DNA of 64,000 nucleotides from Caproicibacterium sp. BJN0003 (GTDB taxonomy: Bacteria > Bacillota > Clostridia > Oscillospirales > Acutalibacteraceae), in NCBI RefSeq assembly GCF_026314295.1, contig NZ_CP111108.1, positions 372,001-436,000 on the forward strand, in the 5' to 3' direction. Below, piece after piece: positions 53,074 through 63,092 of the stretch. Position 1 is the first letter of the stretch. Each line of letters opens with the position of its first letter. The position numbers and the translations under genes are program-made. The notes under the pieces were generated by a model, which was not told the DNA's origin, searched no databases, and saw only the letters and a program-made list of their open reading frames with translations.

Positions 53074-53129
53074 AAAAAAGGAATCTCCTCTGTAACGCCC
53101 GAAAAAGCTGTAGAGGAGATTCCTTTTTT
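53074..53129. terminator. Bidirectional terminator
   Basis: An 18-bp stem AAAAAAGGAATCTCCTCT (53075-53092) pairing with 53112-53129, between convergent genes. Confidence 0.85.
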
Positions 53130-53135
53130 AAACAT

Positions 53136-54311
53136 TTAAAGAACCTTTTTACGATCAATCTTACTCATTGTGAGACGGCGGCTAATATTTTTACGTAAGA
53201 GCGTATAAATAACGGAGCCAAGAGGAATTGAAAGAAGCATCCCCACTAGGCCCATTGAGTTTCCACCCACTGTAACTGCAAGCAACACCCAAATAGGAGG
53301 AAGCCCAACACTGTTTCCAACAACGTGAGGATAAATGAAGTTTCCTTCGAGCTGCTGCAGAATCAGGAAAAAAATCACATAGTAGATTGCCTGAATAGGA
53401 TCTACGGTTAAGATCAAGAGGCCGCCGATGACTGCGCTGAAGAAAGAACCGAAAATTGGGATCAGAGCCATAAAGGCAACAAAAACCGAAATTAAAGAAG
53501 CATAAGGAAAATGGAAGATATTCATTCCGATAAAGCACAAAAAGCCCAAAATACATGCTTCTGTGCATTGACCTGCAATAAAATGAGAAAAAGTGCTGTT
53601 CGTTAGCCGACAGAGATTCAAAAAGCGGTCAATCTTTTTTTCCGGCAGATAAGCATAAAGAAGACGCCGGATTTGCCGCTGCAGTTTTTCTTTTTGAGCC
53701 AATGTATAGATTGCAAAAATACAGCCCATGGTAAAGGTGAAGATTCCGCTGAAAACATTTGTGGCAACTGTAATGGTGGAGCCCATAATATCGGAAAAAG
53801 AAGAAACAACTTTTTGTCCCATCTGAGTAAAGACTCGGCTAATACTGGACCAATCAATTTGAATTTGTCCCAATTCTTGTTGAATTTTGGGGAAGTTCTT
53901 TCCCAGATCCTGAATCCATATCTGCAGCTGATTAAAAAATGTAGGCGTATTTCCAATAAGTGTTTCAAAGGTGTGCAGAAGTTCCGGCATTACCTGAAAA
54001 ATGATTGCAGCGATCAATCCTAAAATTAAAACAATTGTCAGGATAAGGCATAGCGGACGGCGAAGATGCTTCCATGTTTTGGAGTTTGCATACTTCCGGT
54101 TAATGCCTGCAAAAAGCCGGGTCTCGATTGCTTTCATTGGAACATTGGCAACGAAAGCAAATGCGAGACCTAAGAGAAATGGCTTAAATATATTGAAAAT
54201 CCACCAAAAGACATCAGAGGCGTAGCGGAGATTCATAAGAGCCAGAAACAGCACAATTGCAAAAGCAATTAAGAACATTAGCTGCTTTGTATTTTGCCGA
54301 TTGAATTCCAC
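53136..54311 (-). CDS. AI-2E family transporter
   Basis: A 391-residue membrane protein with about eight transmembrane segments and the family C-terminal region (GSFFSAVIGGLL, QQLEGNFIYPHVVG, PPIWVLLAVTVGG). Family members export various compounds or exchange ions; only some are linked to AI-2. I prefer the GTG at 54311 (VEFNRQNTKQL) with AAAGGA eight bases upstream; an ATG at 54350 would add 13 residues but has a poor ribosome site. Single gene. Confidence 0.88.
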   Translation of the reverse strand: MEFNRQNTKQLMFLIAFAIVLFLALMNLRYASDVFWWIFNIFKPFLLGLAFAFVANVPMKAIETRLFAGINRKYANSKTWKHLRRPLCLILTIVLILGLIAAIIFQVMPELLHTFETLIGNTPTFFNQLQIWIQDLGKNFPKIQQELGQIQIDWSSISRVFTQMGQKVVSSFSDIMGSTITVATNVFSGIFTFTMGCIFAIYTLAQKEKLQRQIRRLLYAYLPEKKIDRFLNLCRLTNSTFSHFIAGQCTEACILGFLCFIGMNIFHFPYASLISVFVAFMALIPIFGSFFSAVIGGLLILTVDPIQAIYYVIFFLILQQLEGNFIYPHVVGNSVGLPPIWVLLAVTVGGNSMGLVGMLLSIPLGSVIYTLLRKNISRRLTMSKIDRKKVL

Positions 54312-54492
54312 AATACCAATCCTTTCTCCAAGAGATAAAACCCATTTCAATTTCTTTATTGTACTCCATTTTAAGGGGCATTACAACTGATATCTTTTTT
54401 AGAACAGAAATGAAATCTCTTGTATCTATCTGCTATCATTTTGTTGTAAAAAGGCTTATAATAATCACAAATTAAAATAAAAAGGAGAGATT

Positions 54493-55110
54493 ATGATGCG
54501 GAAAATGACGGCTGTGAATACAAGAGTGATGCTGCTTTGCATCTCGGCGGCATATATTGTTCTAAGTTTAGTCTTACTTTGCAACAGTAAAATTTCCATG
54601 CAAAATGTCTGCTCTGTTTTAGGGATGATCCTTCTTGCAATGGGTGCGGTCAGTATTATTTGGTATTTTTTAAAAAAAGAATATCTTGATTCCAGCCGCT
54701 TTGGATTTGCAATCGGAGTAGGGGAAGGAATGCTGGGCTGTTTTGCATTATTTCGGGGAGAAATGGGTGCAGCCGTTATACTGCAGATTTTGGCTTTCTG
54801 TATTTTATTGGATAGCCTTTTAAAATTGCAGTATTCTATGAATCTGCTGCAGATGAAATTTCGCTTTTGGTGGGTTGCTTTGCTTTTGAGTTTTGTAACA
54901 ATTGGATTAGGAATGGCAGCTTTAAACTATCCGTTTGGAGATGAGACCTTTCACGCAAAGTTTACTTATATTTCATTGATTCTGGATGCTGTAATCAATG
55001 CTATCGTTGTTCTCTTCCAAAAGCTTGCACAGAAACAGGTTGAAAAATCATTAATTCCGGCTGGACTCCAAAAAGAAGATAACGATTTCACAGAAGATGA
55101 AACAAAATAA
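54493..55110 (+). CDS. DUF308/HdeD-like membrane protein
   Basis: A 205-residue protein with six hydrophobic segments in paired hairpins, as in the HdeD/DUF308 family, and a hydrophilic acidic C-terminal tail (last 35 residues). The ATG has AAAGGAGA upstream. Function unknown; in other organisms linked to acid or membrane stress. Confidence 0.65.
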   Translation: MMRKMTAVNTRVMLLCISAAYIVLSLVLLCNSKISMQNVCSVLGMILLAMGAVSIIWYFLKKEYLDSSRFGFAIGVGEGMLGCFALFRGEMGAAVILQILAFCILLDSLLKLQYSMNLLQMKFRFWWVALLLSFVTIGLGMAALNYPFGDETFHAKFTYISLILDAVINAIVVLFQKLAQKQVEKSLIPAGLQKEDNDFTEDETK

Positions 55111-55131
55111 GAATAATGTTTTTAAAAGAAG

Positions 55132-55179
55132 AAAAAGCTTTGTCATAAGGGAAAATTTCTCTTGTGGCAAAGCTTTTTT
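55132..55179. terminator. Bidirectional terminator
   Basis: Stem AAAAAGCTTTG...CATAAG pairing with CTTGTGGCAAAGCTTTTTT, between convergent genes. Confidence 0.8.
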
Positions 55180-55194
55180 ATTTGTTTTTTAATT

Positions 55195-56292
55195 TTACAG
55201 TTCTGACTGTAAGATCTCTTCTACTTGATTGCGGCGTTCAAATAAAACACATCCGCCTGCATGTTCGTCTTTTAAAACATCATGCTGTTTTAAATCTTTA
55301 AAAAATGGACTTTCGAGTGCCTCCAAAAGGGAAATCTCTTTTAAATTACGGTCGCTGTAGGGAGAAAAAGGACACGGTTGTACATCGCCGCAGGGATCAA
55401 CGTGAAAAAATCCTCTTCCGGCAGCTAAACATCCTCCGGAAGATTTTTCGTCGCCCGGAAAGGAAATTAGAACGGGACTAAAATCGCTATTTCTAAGCAT
55501 TGAAAGTCTCGAGCTTAGATAGGCACGCTCGTTTTCTCCCGGGGCAAGTGCCCTGGAATCTTCGGTAACAGGCACATATTCGACGAAGATAATAATTTTG
55601 CAGCCGCAGGATTCGAGATCTTGGAGAAATTTGTCTCCGGTTACTTCAGTAAGATTTTGTGTTGTTACGGTAACGGAAGCGCCAAAAAGCAGGCGCTCTT
55701 TTTTCATGGTTTCCATAGCGTCGGTGACTTTTTGATAGACGCCATCCCCGCGCCTTAGATCGTTCTTTTTTTGCTCTCCTTCTATGCTGAAAATGGGAAC
55801 CAGATTTCGGCAGCGTTTTAAGAGGGTTAGAGAGGATTCATTCATCAAAGTGCCGTTAGTAAAAATTGGGAAAAGAATATTGGGAATTTTTCCGGCTTCT
55901 TCTAGCACATCTCGGCGCATAAAAGGTTCTCCACCTGCTAGAAGAATAAATCCGATTCCAAGGGATTCTGCTTCTTTAAAAATTCGCTGCCAGTCTTTTG
56001 ATGACAAAAGACCAGCGGGCAAATCCTCTGTACAGGTCCCATTGGAACGGGCATAGCATCCCTTGCAGTGCAGGTTACAAAGGCTTGAAATGCTGGCAAT
56101 TAAAAAAGGGGGGATATGATGCCCCTGTGCTTCTAACTCTTCGCGGCGGGCGGTACCCGCCTTGCTGGAGCGGGCAAAAGCTGCCATAAAAAGGCTTTCT
56201 TTCGGATCTTTCAGCGTGGCACGCAGGATTTCTTTTACGATTGATTCGACCCCGTTTGCCAAATAGGTTTCCAAATTCCATGAAGATTCCAT
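55195..56292 (-). CDS. Radical SAM protein with SPASM-like C-terminus
   Basis: A 365-residue radical SAM enzyme. The cluster motif CNLHCKGC (CxxxCxxC) is near residue 72, then GGEPFMR and FTNGTL. A C-terminal Cys-containing segment (GCLAAGRGFFHVDPCGDVQP then CPFSP) resembles SPASM or twitch auxiliary clusters. No precursor peptide was found nearby. The start at 56292 has AAGGGG upstream. It lies directly behind a strong hairpin with a U-run, so transcription may depend on readthrough. Substrate unknown. Confidence 0.85.
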   Translation of the reverse strand: MESSWNLETYLANGVESIVKEILRATLKDPKESLFMAAFARSSKAGTARREELEAQGHHIPPFLIASISSLCNLHCKGCYARSNGTCTEDLPAGLLSSKDWQRIFKEAESLGIGFILLAGGEPFMRRDVLEEAGKIPNILFPIFTNGTLMNESSLTLLKRCRNLVPIFSIEGEQKKNDLRRGDGVYQKVTDAMETMKKERLLFGASVTVTTQNLTEVTGDKFLQDLESCGCKIIIFVEYVPVTEDSRALAPGENERAYLSSRLSMLRNSDFSPVLISFPGDEKSSGGCLAAGRGFFHVDPCGDVQPCPFSPYSDRNLKEISLLEALESPFFKDLKQHDVLKDEHAGGCVLFERRNQVEEILQSEL

Positions 56293-56310
56293 TCGATTTT
56301 CCCCTTTTGC

Positions 56311-56354
56311 AAAAAGATGCCCCATACAAGTTGCTTTGTATGGGGACGTCTTTT
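56311..56354 (-). terminator. Hairpin with U-runs between the DUF975 relic and the radical SAM gene
   Basis: Stem CCCCATACAA (56320-56329) with TTGTATGGGG (56336-56345), extended by AAAAGA/TCTTTT. On the minus strand TTTTTGC follows and then the radical SAM ribosome site within 20 bases. Terminator or attenuator. Confidence 0.7.
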
Positions 56355-56369
56355 AAAGATTCAATAAAA

Positions 56370-57191
56370 TTAATAAGCGCTTGTAGAAGTAGGCGGAACC
56401 GGATTCTGAGGAGCATTCAGACCAAGCTCCGAAGGATCCAGCATTCCGTTTTGAATTGCACGATCCCGCAAAAAGATATAAAGTTCCGCACCGCTTGCAT
56501 GTGTATAAGGCCGCAGAAAGATAAACCCAATTCCAAAAGTCATCCCGCAGAGAATAATCCAGCCGATGAAAGATAGTCCAAACACGAAAATGGAACCCTT
56601 TTCTCCCATTGTGAGCTGATTGCTGATTTCCCGTGCACGGGCACCAGATAAGTTTGGATTGTCACTGAGAATATAATTGATCATGCTGTAGCGAAGAGAA
56701 GCAATAATTCCAGGGACTACAAACAAAAGAGTCCAGCCCAAAATGATCAGATTGGTAACCAGTTTTACACCGACGGTATTGAGCCAGTTAGCAGTAAATC
56801 CACTGAAGATTGCAGAAAAGCGGGTATCTCCGAAACGATTATGTACATAAAAGCGGCTTTCACCGATTTCGAATGCAGGGCTTACAAAGATGCTGTAAGC
56901 GATCATAAGCATCAAGATAGGAATCACAAAGATGAAAATTAAAGGCAAAAGGTGGTTAATTCCGAAAAAGTGAAGAAAATTATAAAAAGCGTCTCTAAAG
57001 TCATGCCTACTCCCATAATAAGAATAGGAATTAAAGTTATCCGGAATCTGATAGACCGTTTTTACGGATGATCCCTGTGAAAAAAAGCTTCCTGTTAAAA
57101 TAGCGCAGACAAGTGATGCCGCAAGGCATAATCAATAGCGCCCCCGCAGGGCAAGTTTAGCATTCGATTTAATAATACTGCGATCCCACAT
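56370..57191 (-). pseudogene. DUF975-family membrane protein interrupted by an in-frame TGA
   Basis: A continuous reading frame starts at ATG 57191 (GGAGGG upstream) with MWDRSIIKSNAKLALRGRY, typical of the DUF975 N-terminus. It meets TGA at 57134-57132 (codon 20) and then continues in frame with LCLAASLVCAILTGSFF and the rest of a normal DUF975 protein to 56370. The TGA sits where relatives usually have an aromatic residue (TGG Trp). One point mutation or a sequencing error explains it. An internal ATG at 56948 would give only a truncated 192-residue protein. Confidence 0.75.
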
Positions 57192-57280
57192 GGCTTTTCC
57201 CTCCTTGTATTTTAGGATGTTTTGTCGGACAGTCAAGTAAGTATTTTTATTATATCAAAATTGTTGGAAAAATCAATTCA

Positions 57281-57318
57281 AAATAAAAAAAGCCTCTTTG
57301 AGAAGATCAAAAAGGCTT
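57281..57318 (-). terminator. Terminator after glyQS
   Basis: Stem AAGCCT-TTTGA with TCAAA-AGGCTT followed on the minus strand by TTTTTTTATTTT. Confidence 0.85.
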
Positions 57319-57334
57319 AGATCATTCATCTAGA

Positions 57335-58717
57335 TTAAAAATCCATTTTAGGAGTCAAATATGCAACTAATTCATCAATCTTGATACGTTCCTGCTGCAT
57401 CGTATCACGGTTACGAACAGTGACGCAGTTGTCTTCTTGTGAATCAAAATCATAAGTGATGCAAAATGGTGTGCCAATTTCATCTTGACGGCGGTAACGC
57501 TTGCCGATGGAACCTGTTTCGTCAAAGTCGACCATAAAAGATTTTGAAAGGGTCGCATAGACTTCATGGGCTTTTTCAGAAAGCTTTTTCGAAAGAGGGA
57601 GAACAGCAGCCTTAAATGGAGCAAGAGACGGATGCAGATGTAAAACGACACGGACATCTTTCTTCGCTTCGTCAATGACTTCTTCGTCATAGGCGTCGCA
57701 CAGAAAAGCTAACGCGACGCGGTCAGCACCGAGAGAAGGTTCTACAACATAAGGAAGGTAATGCTCACCGGTTTCCTGATCAAAATAGGTAAGATCTTTG
57801 CCGGAATGTTCCTGATGACGCCCTAAGTCATAATCGGTACGATCAGCAATCCCCCAGAGTTCCCCCCAGCCAAATGGGAAGAGATATTCAATATCAGTTG
57901 TCGCTTTGGAGTAGAAGGAAAGCTCTTCTTTTTCATGGTCGCGCAGACGCATGTTTTCTTTTGTAAGCCCCAAAGAGAGCAGCCAGTTTTCGCAGTAATC
58001 TTTCCAGTAGTGAAACCACTCAAGATCGGTATTCGGCTTGCAGAAAAACTCACATTCCATCTGCTCGAATTCGCGGGTGCGGAAGGTGAAGTTGCCGGGA
58101 GTGATTTCATTGCGGAAGCTCTTGCCGATCTGGCAGATGCCAAAAGGCAGCTTCTTGCGGGTGGTGCGCTGAACATTTTGGAAGTTTACAAAAATTCCCT
58201 GTGCGGTTTCAGGGCGCAGATAGATTTCATTTTTAGCATCTTCGGTAACGCCCTGAAAAGTTTTAAACATCAGATTGAATTGACGGATATCAGTGAAATT
58301 TTCGCCCCCGCAGTTTGGACATTTGATGTGATTTTCGCGGATGAATTTCATCATCTTTTCATTGCTCCAGCCATCTGCCGGTTCGCCGGTAAAGTCTTCA
58401 ATCAGTTTATCAGCGCGATGGCGGGCTTTGCAGTCTTTACAATCCATCAGGGGGTCGGAGAACCCTCCAACATGACCACTTGCGACCCAAACTTCTGGAT
58501 TCATCAAAATAGCGCAGTCTAACCCAACATTATAGGGACTTTCCTGAACGAATTTTTTCATCCATGCTTTTTTGACATTATTTTTAAATTCAACGCCGAG
58601 AGGACCGTAATCCCATGTGTTGGAAAGGCCGCCGTAGATTTCGCTGCCGCTGTAAATAAAGCCGCGGTTTTTGCATAAGGATACGATCATGTCCATCGTT
58701 TTGTCGGTTGCTTTCAT
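57335..58717 (-). CDS. glyQS: Glycyl-tRNA synthetase (homodimeric type)
   Basis: A 460-residue class II synthetase charging tRNA-Gly, of the eukaryote/archaea-like single-chain type common in Firmicutes. Motif 2 is near [20 protein letters not shown] and motif 3 near [13 protein letters not shown], followed by the anticodon-binding domain. The ATG has AGGGAG upstream. It lies 16 bases after gtrA, so the two may share a transcript. No T-box leader was seen. Confidence 0.95.
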   Translation of the reverse strand: MKATDKTMDMIVSLCKNRGFIYSGSEIYGGLSNTWDYGPLGVEFKNNVKKAWMKKFVQESPYNVGLDCAILMNPEVWVASGHVGGFSDPLMDCKDCKARHRADKLIEDFTGEPADGWSNEKMMKFIRENHIKCPNCGGENFTDIRQFNLMFKTFQGVTEDAKNEIYLRPETAQGIFVNFQNVQRTTRKKLPFGICQIGKSFRNEITPGNFTFRTREFEQMECEFFCKPNTDLEWFHYWKDYCENWLLSLGLTKENMRLRDHEKEELSFYSKATTDIEYLFPFGWGELWGIADRTDYDLGRHQEHSGKDLTYFDQETGEHYLPYVVEPSLGADRVALAFLCDAYDEEVIDEAKKDVRVVLHLHPSLAPFKAAVLPLSKKLSEKAHEVYATLSKSFMVDFDETGSIGKRYRRQDEIGTPFCITYDFDSQEDNCVTVRNRDTMQQERIKIDELVAYLTPKMDF

Positions 58718-58733
58718 TTTAATAATTCTCCCT

Positions 58734-59153
58734 TTATTTTTTCTTAAAAATAACCAATTTGCTTAGAACGTAGTTAATGATAATAACAAGAATATTTGAG
58801 ATGATCTTTGCGCTTAGATTAGAAGTATGCAAAACCTCAAGGAGTAACCACATGGTGCCCATATCGACACCTAAAGATAAGAGCCGTGCTCCAACGAAAG
58901 TTGTAACTTCCCATAAAAGCTTTTTGGGAGTGGCTCTGCGACTTTTAAACACAAATAGTTTATTGGTGATAAAAGCAAAAGCGACGCTGAGAATCCATGC
59001 CAAAAGGTTACTGGGTTCCCATGCACAGTGCAATATATCAGCCATTAACCAGAAAACTACAATGTTGATGACTGTTGTGCAGACGCCAAAGAATAAATAG
59101 GAGAGCATCTCTGGGGAAGTGAAAAACTTCCATAGTTTTTTGATTTTTTCCAT
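58734..59153 (-). CDS. GtrA-family membrane protein
   Basis: A 139-residue protein with four transmembrane segments and the GtrA pattern ([39 protein letters not shown]). GtrA proteins take part in moving lipid-linked sugars across the membrane. No glycosyltransferase is adjacent. Confidence 0.88.
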   Translation of the reverse strand: MEKIKKLWKFFTSPEMLSYLFFGVCTTVINIVVFWLMADILHCAWEPSNLLAWILSVAFAFITNKLFVFKSRRATPKKLLWEVTTFVGARLLSLGVDMGTMWLLLEVLHTSNLSAKIISNILVIIINYVLSKLVIFKKK

Positions 59154-59250
59154 ATCCCAGCTCTTTTCTGATAAAATTGCTTAGATATTCAGTTTATCAT
59201 TAACAAAGTCTGCTTTCAAGAGCTGATAGATGATTTTTGTATTTTGTCAC

Positions 59251-59280
59251 TTGACTTTTACAGTCGTTTTCTTATATAAT
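59251..59280 (+). promoter_or_regulatory. Promoter of tRNA-Pro
   Basis: -35 TTGACT (59251-59256), 18-bp spacer and -10 TATAAT (59275-59280). Confidence 0.75.
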
Positions 59281-59310
59281 AAATAAGCTTCCTATTGAAC
59301 AACAGAATTT

Positions 59311-59386
59311 CGGGGTGTAGCGCAGCTGGTAGCGCGCCTGCTTTGGGAGCAGGATGCCGCAGGTTCAAATCCTGTCACTCCGACCA
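59311..59386 (+). tRNA. tRNA-Pro (anticodon TGG)
   Basis: A 76-base tRNA with encoded CCA, acceptor stem CGGGGTG/CACTCCG, anticodon arm CCTGC-TTTGGGA-GCAGG and T arm CAGG-TTCAAAT-CCTG. It decodes CCA and related Pro codons. Confidence 0.96.
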
Positions 59387-59437
59387 AAATCCTTAAAAAT
59401 CTTTGAAGTCATGTGATTTTTAAGGATTTTATTTTTT
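59386..59437 (+). terminator. Terminator of tRNA-Pro
   Basis: A perfect 16-bp stem (59386-59401 with 59415-59430) followed by ATTTTTT. Confidence 0.9.
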
Positions 59438-59577
59438 ACACGTTTTATGTTTAGTTGTATTTTTGAAAGCATCTATTTGCTTTATTAGTAGGCTCTTGTT
59501 ATAATTAGGAGAATAGATAGAACCCGGTTGAAGACAATTAACCTCTGATATGTTATGCTTTTTTTCGGAGATGAGAT

Positions 59578-60152
59578 ATGGACATATGGGAGAAAATCAA
59601 TGCCGCACAGCGAATGCAGGACTACATACATCAACATATTGACGAGGATATTTCGCTAGTGGATATTTGCAAAGCAGCCTGGTATTCAAAGTGGCATTCC
59701 TTCCAAATCTTTAAAGAATTTTTCAATAAAACGCCATTTGAGTACATTTGAGCATTTCGGCTAACAAATGCCGCGCATAACATCAAAAGCATTATCAGCG
59801 CTCGAGGTTCCCGTTGATTACAGCGGGAAGATACCAGATGGTTTTGAGGTAATTGGTTTACCATCGCATTTTTACATGTGGTTCAGCGGCGCTCCTTATG
59901 AGGATGAAAGTATGTTTGGAGGGGCTCGTGAAGAATTATATCGTGCCATTGCCAATTACAAGCCAGAGTTGTATGGATATCATTTTTCTGCGCGAGTTGT
60001 ATCATAAAATCAGCGATGTGGTGGGAGAAGAACCGATGGAACGATTAAATCAACTGACTCAGCAGCGGTTCCTGATTGGCGCGCCGCTGTTCTGCTTTGC
60101 ACAAGGTTATGACAAACGATTTGCTGTATTCGCTGCGGTGGCGAGATATTGA
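59578..60152 (+). pseudogene. Broken AraC-family regulator with GyrI-like domain
   Basis: A first frame (59578-59751) encodes MDIWEKINAAQRMQDYIHQH and an AraC-type helix-turn-helix before stopping. A second frame (59768-60007) carries VDYSGKIPDGFEVI and ELYGYHFS, typical of a GyrI-like effector-binding domain. The DNA-binding domain lacks its second half and the frames do not join, so deletion plus frameshift have inactivated the gene. A third frame to 60152 (ISDVVGEEPMERLNQL) seems to belong to something else and is not recognised. A terminator follows at 60223. Confidence 0.7.
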
Positions 60153-60222
60153 AACCAATAAAAACGGTTCTTCAACTGATTTTAGACACTACAGACAGTG
60201 AATAGATATTTTTAAATCAAGC

Positions 60223-60263
60223 ACAGCCGGTGAACGCTCATCAACGTTCACCGGCTGTTTTTC
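60223..60263. terminator. Terminator between the AraC relic and msrAB
   Basis: A perfect 14-bp stem (60223-60236 with 60245-60258) and TTTTT on the plus strand. Confidence 0.85.
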
Positions 60264-60292
60264 ATTTCCTTTGATTTGAATAGTCAGCTTGT

Positions 60293-61243
60293 TCAGTCGA
60301 TTATCCCTAACAGATACCCATAGCCTTCTTGTTCTATCTTGTCTTTTGGGATAAAGCGAAGCGAGGCGCTATTGATGCAGTACCGTAATCCACCCGATTC
60401 TTTTGGTCCATCGTCAAATACATGTCCGAGATGGGCGTTTCCAACCCGGCTTCGTACTTCGGTTCTTTGCATTCCATGAGAAGTATCCCGCTTTTCATGA
60501 ACCACGCTTGGATCTATCGGCTTTGAAAAGCTAGGCCAACCGCAGCCGGATTCAAATTTATCGTTTGAAGCAAAAAGTGGTTCACCGGTTGTAATATCCA
60601 CATAAATACCGGACTTGAAAGAGTTCCAGAACTCATTTTGAAACGGCGGCTCGGTGGAGTTGTTTTGTGTAACCTCATACTGTGTTGCCGTCAGATCTTT
60701 TCGCAGTTCACTGACATCCGGCGCTTTATAGGCGACAGGGCTTACAACAGCTTTCGCCGCCTTTTCAAATTTAGCCTTTGAAATATGACAATATCCACCC
60801 GGATTTTTATCCAGATATTTTTGATGATATTCTTCCGCAGGACTGAAATTATGAAGCGGCTCACCCTCTATCGCAATCGGTTTGTTATACCGTTTTTGCA
60901 GTTGTGCAAGGGAACGCTCAATGATCTGACGGTCCTCGTCATTGATATAATAGATACCGGTTCGGTATTGCGTTCCGACATCACCGCCCTGTCGGTTCAC
61001 GGAAACCGGATCAATCGATTCATAAAACAGTTCCAGTAAAAATTCCAGTGGAAGTACCGCAGAATCATAAACGACACGCACGGTTTCAGCATGTCCGGTG
61101 TCATGATGACAGACATCCTCATACGTAGGGGCTTTCGTTTTCCCATTTGCATAGCCAACCTGCGTGGACAGGACGCCCCGAATTGATGAAAGATATTTCT
61201 CACTTCCCCAAAAACAACCGCCTGCAAGATAAATCTCTGACAT
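60293..61243 (-). CDS. msrAB: Bifunctional peptide methionine sulfoxide reductase MsrA/MsrB
   Basis: A 316-residue fusion repairing both methionine sulfoxide epimers. The MsrA domain (1-160) has GGCFWG with catalytic Cys10. The MsrB domain (about 180-316) has GCGWPSF and the catalytic Cys in [11 protein letters not shown]. The start is ATG with AGAGGTG upstream. Cytoplasmic; no signal peptide. Confidence 0.95.
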   Translation of the reverse strand: MSEIYLAGGCFWGSEKYLSSIRGVLSTQVGYANGKTKAPTYEDVCHHDTGHAETVRVVYDSAVLPLEFLLELFYESIDPVSVNRQGGDVGTQYRTGIYYINDEDRQIIERSLAQLQKRYNKPIAIEGEPLHNFSPAEEYHQKYLDKNPGGYCHISKAKFEKAAKAVVSPVAYKAPDVSELRKDLTATQYEVTQNNSTEPPFQNEFWNSFKSGIYVDITTGEPLFASNDKFESGCGWPSFSKPIDPSVVHEKRDTSHGMQRTEVRSRVGNAHLGHVFDDGPKESGGLRYCINSASLRFIPKDKIEQEGYGYLLGIID

Positions 61244-61432
61244 GTCGCACCTCTTCTCTTTTTATATATACGCCTGTTCCAAACAAAAATCACTATGTAA
61301 TTTTTCCACTAAAGTTAGCTGTTATTCAATCGACGAAGACGAGACAGCCGGTGTGAGATTCCGGCTTGTTTTTAATAATTATAGCTACGCCCATAGTCTC
61401 ACGTGGGCACTGCTTAATGTGAAAGCATCTCT

Positions 61433-61717
61433 TTAATTGACTATGATTGGAGATGGTAAAAGAGTTTCATCTGCCTGAAAAATGCCGTCCACGGATACAT
61501 CATCTGCTATATTTTGAAGTGCATTCAGTGCATTCAAAATCTTATGTCTCCAAAGAAATGCTGTATTTCTGTGAATGCCACAAGCAGTTGCAGTTTTGCG
61601 AATGGATAAGCCATTCATCATGCAGTCAAGGTGTTTTTTCCACACGGATAAATCTTTTCGTGTGCCAGAGACAATAAAGTTGGTGGCAATAACAAAGGAT
61701 TTACCACTAGTATACAC
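61433..61717 (-). mobile_element. IS1595-family transposase fragment
   Basis: A 94-residue frame contains the helix-turn-helix of ISXO2-like transposases (NGLSIRKTATACGIHRNTAF, about 36-55, then LWRHKILNAL) and the start of the catalytic domain with ADET, the first DDE residue. It stops soon after. The zinc-ribbon N-terminus and most of the catalytic domain are missing and no terminal repeats were found. It is a dead remnant. A GC-rich hairpin (61346-61351 with 61361-61366) lies on its 3' side. Confidence 0.7.
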
Positions 61718-61818
61718 TATTTATCAGCAAAATCAGCCATATGTCGTGACATAGCCTAAGAAATAAAAATCGTGTAGGCGAAGGCATAAGGCAGACCTAT
61801 CATATGCCATATATAAAG

Positions 61819-61849
61819 AAAAAGGTTCCGAAAAGACGGAACCTTTTTC
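61819..61849 (-). terminator. Terminator after the M20D amidohydrolase
   Basis: Perfect stem AAAAAGGTTCCG/CGGAACCTTTTT with T-runs, just after the stop on the minus strand. Confidence 0.9.
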
Positions 61850-61871
61850 AATGAGATTTCTATAAAGAAGA

Positions 61872-63044
61872 TTAGCCTTTGAAATTTAACGCCAAAGAGG
61901 CAAGCAGTGCTGCACCACGCCATAAGATGTCTTCGTTGGCTGTAAAATGAGAACTGTGCAGCGGCCAGATTGGATCTCCTTCTTTTGAAGTGCCGATCCA
62001 GGCGAAGGCACCTGGAACATGATCGAGATAAAAAGCGAAATCTTCTGCGCACATGGAAGGATGGGGAACAAGAACGGATTTTTCTGCTCCAAACAAAGAA
62101 GCCGCGGTTTTATGGACGTAATCAGACATCGCTGCATCATTATTAACGGCCATATAGCCCCGTTCATAATCAAGCTCTCCGGTACACTGTGATAAGGTGC
62201 AGATTCCCTTTAATACTTCGCCTAGACGTCGCTCTGCAAGGTCTCGAACATCAGGGTCAAAAGTGCGGCAGGTTCCCTCTAGAGCACATTCTTCTGCAAT
62301 AATATTATAGCGCGTGCCGGCTTTAAAGGTTCCAATGGAGATGACTGCCGATTTAAGGGGATCTGTGTTGCGGCTGATAATCGACTGTGCTGCAGTTACA
62401 AATTGAGCACCGGCGAGCAGTGAATCGATTCCCGCTTCAGGAGTAGCTGCATGACCGGATTTTCCGTGAATCTTAACATAGAAATGATCAGAAGCAGCCA
62501 TCAGCGGACCGGCCTTTACACCGAAGGTACCAAGCGGAAGTCCCGGCCAGACATGCAGACCGAAAATTGCGTCGATTCCTTTTAATGCACCGGCTTCAAT
62601 CATAGAACGGGAACCGCCTTTTGGAGAGAATTCCTCGGCAGGCTGAAAAATGAGCCGTACTGTTCCAGAAATTTGATCTTGAAACTGTGCGAGTAAACGC
62701 GCTGCACCCAACAGCATCGTAATATGATTATCATGACCGCATGCGTGCATCATACCCGGAGTTTGAGAACAAAATGGCAGCCCTGTTTCTTCTGGAATCT
62801 GAAGAGCGTCCATATCGGCGCGAAGTGCAACCGCTTTGCCGGGCTTGTTGCCGTGAATTTCTGCAAGAATTCCATGTCCACAGATGTTTTCTGTAATTTG
62901 GTAGCTACCGATTTTTCGCAGTTCTGCTGCAATCAAAGCGGAGGTCTCTTTTTCCTGAAAAGCTGCCTCCGGATGGCGATGGAATTCTTCCCGCAGCTCG
63001 GAAAGATGTGATTCTATCTTTTGCGCGGATTCAAGAATTGTCAT
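61872..63044 (-). CDS. M20D-family amidohydrolase
   Basis: A 390-residue zinc-type hydrolase of the hippurate/N-acyl-amino-acid amidohydrolase group. Metal-site motifs are DMDALQIPEETG, CGHDNHITMLLG, QPAEEFSPKGG and the late MCAEDFAFYL, with His in HSSHFTANED. A dimerization domain sits in the middle (about 180-295). The upstream gene is an AbgB-like hydrolase, so both may release amino acids from acylated or aminobenzoyl conjugates. Confidence 0.9.
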   Translation of the reverse strand: MTILESAQKIESHLSELREEFHRHPEAAFQEKETSALIAAELRKIGSYQITENICGHGILAEIHGNKPGKAVALRADMDALQIPEETGLPFCSQTPGMMHACGHDNHITMLLGAARLLAQFQDQISGTVRLIFQPAEEFSPKGGSRSMIEAGALKGIDAIFGLHVWPGLPLGTFGVKAGPLMAASDHFYVKIHGKSGHAATPEAGIDSLLAGAQFVTAAQSIISRNTDPLKSAVISIGTFKAGTRYNIIAEECALEGTCRTFDPDVRDLAERRLGEVLKGICTLSQCTGELDYERGYMAVNNDAAMSDYVHKTAASLFGAEKSVLVPHPSMCAEDFAFYLDHVPGAFAWIGTSKEGDPIWPLHSSHFTANEDILWRGAALLASLALNFKG

Positions 63045-63092
63045 GAATAAAATTGCCCCCTTTTCTATTGGAGAAAGCTAAATGAAACGATC

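Noticed and set aside
55195-56292. Radical SAM gene as part of a RiPP (sactipeptide) system
   Set aside because: No Cys-rich or otherwise plausible precursor, transporter or protease within several kilobases.
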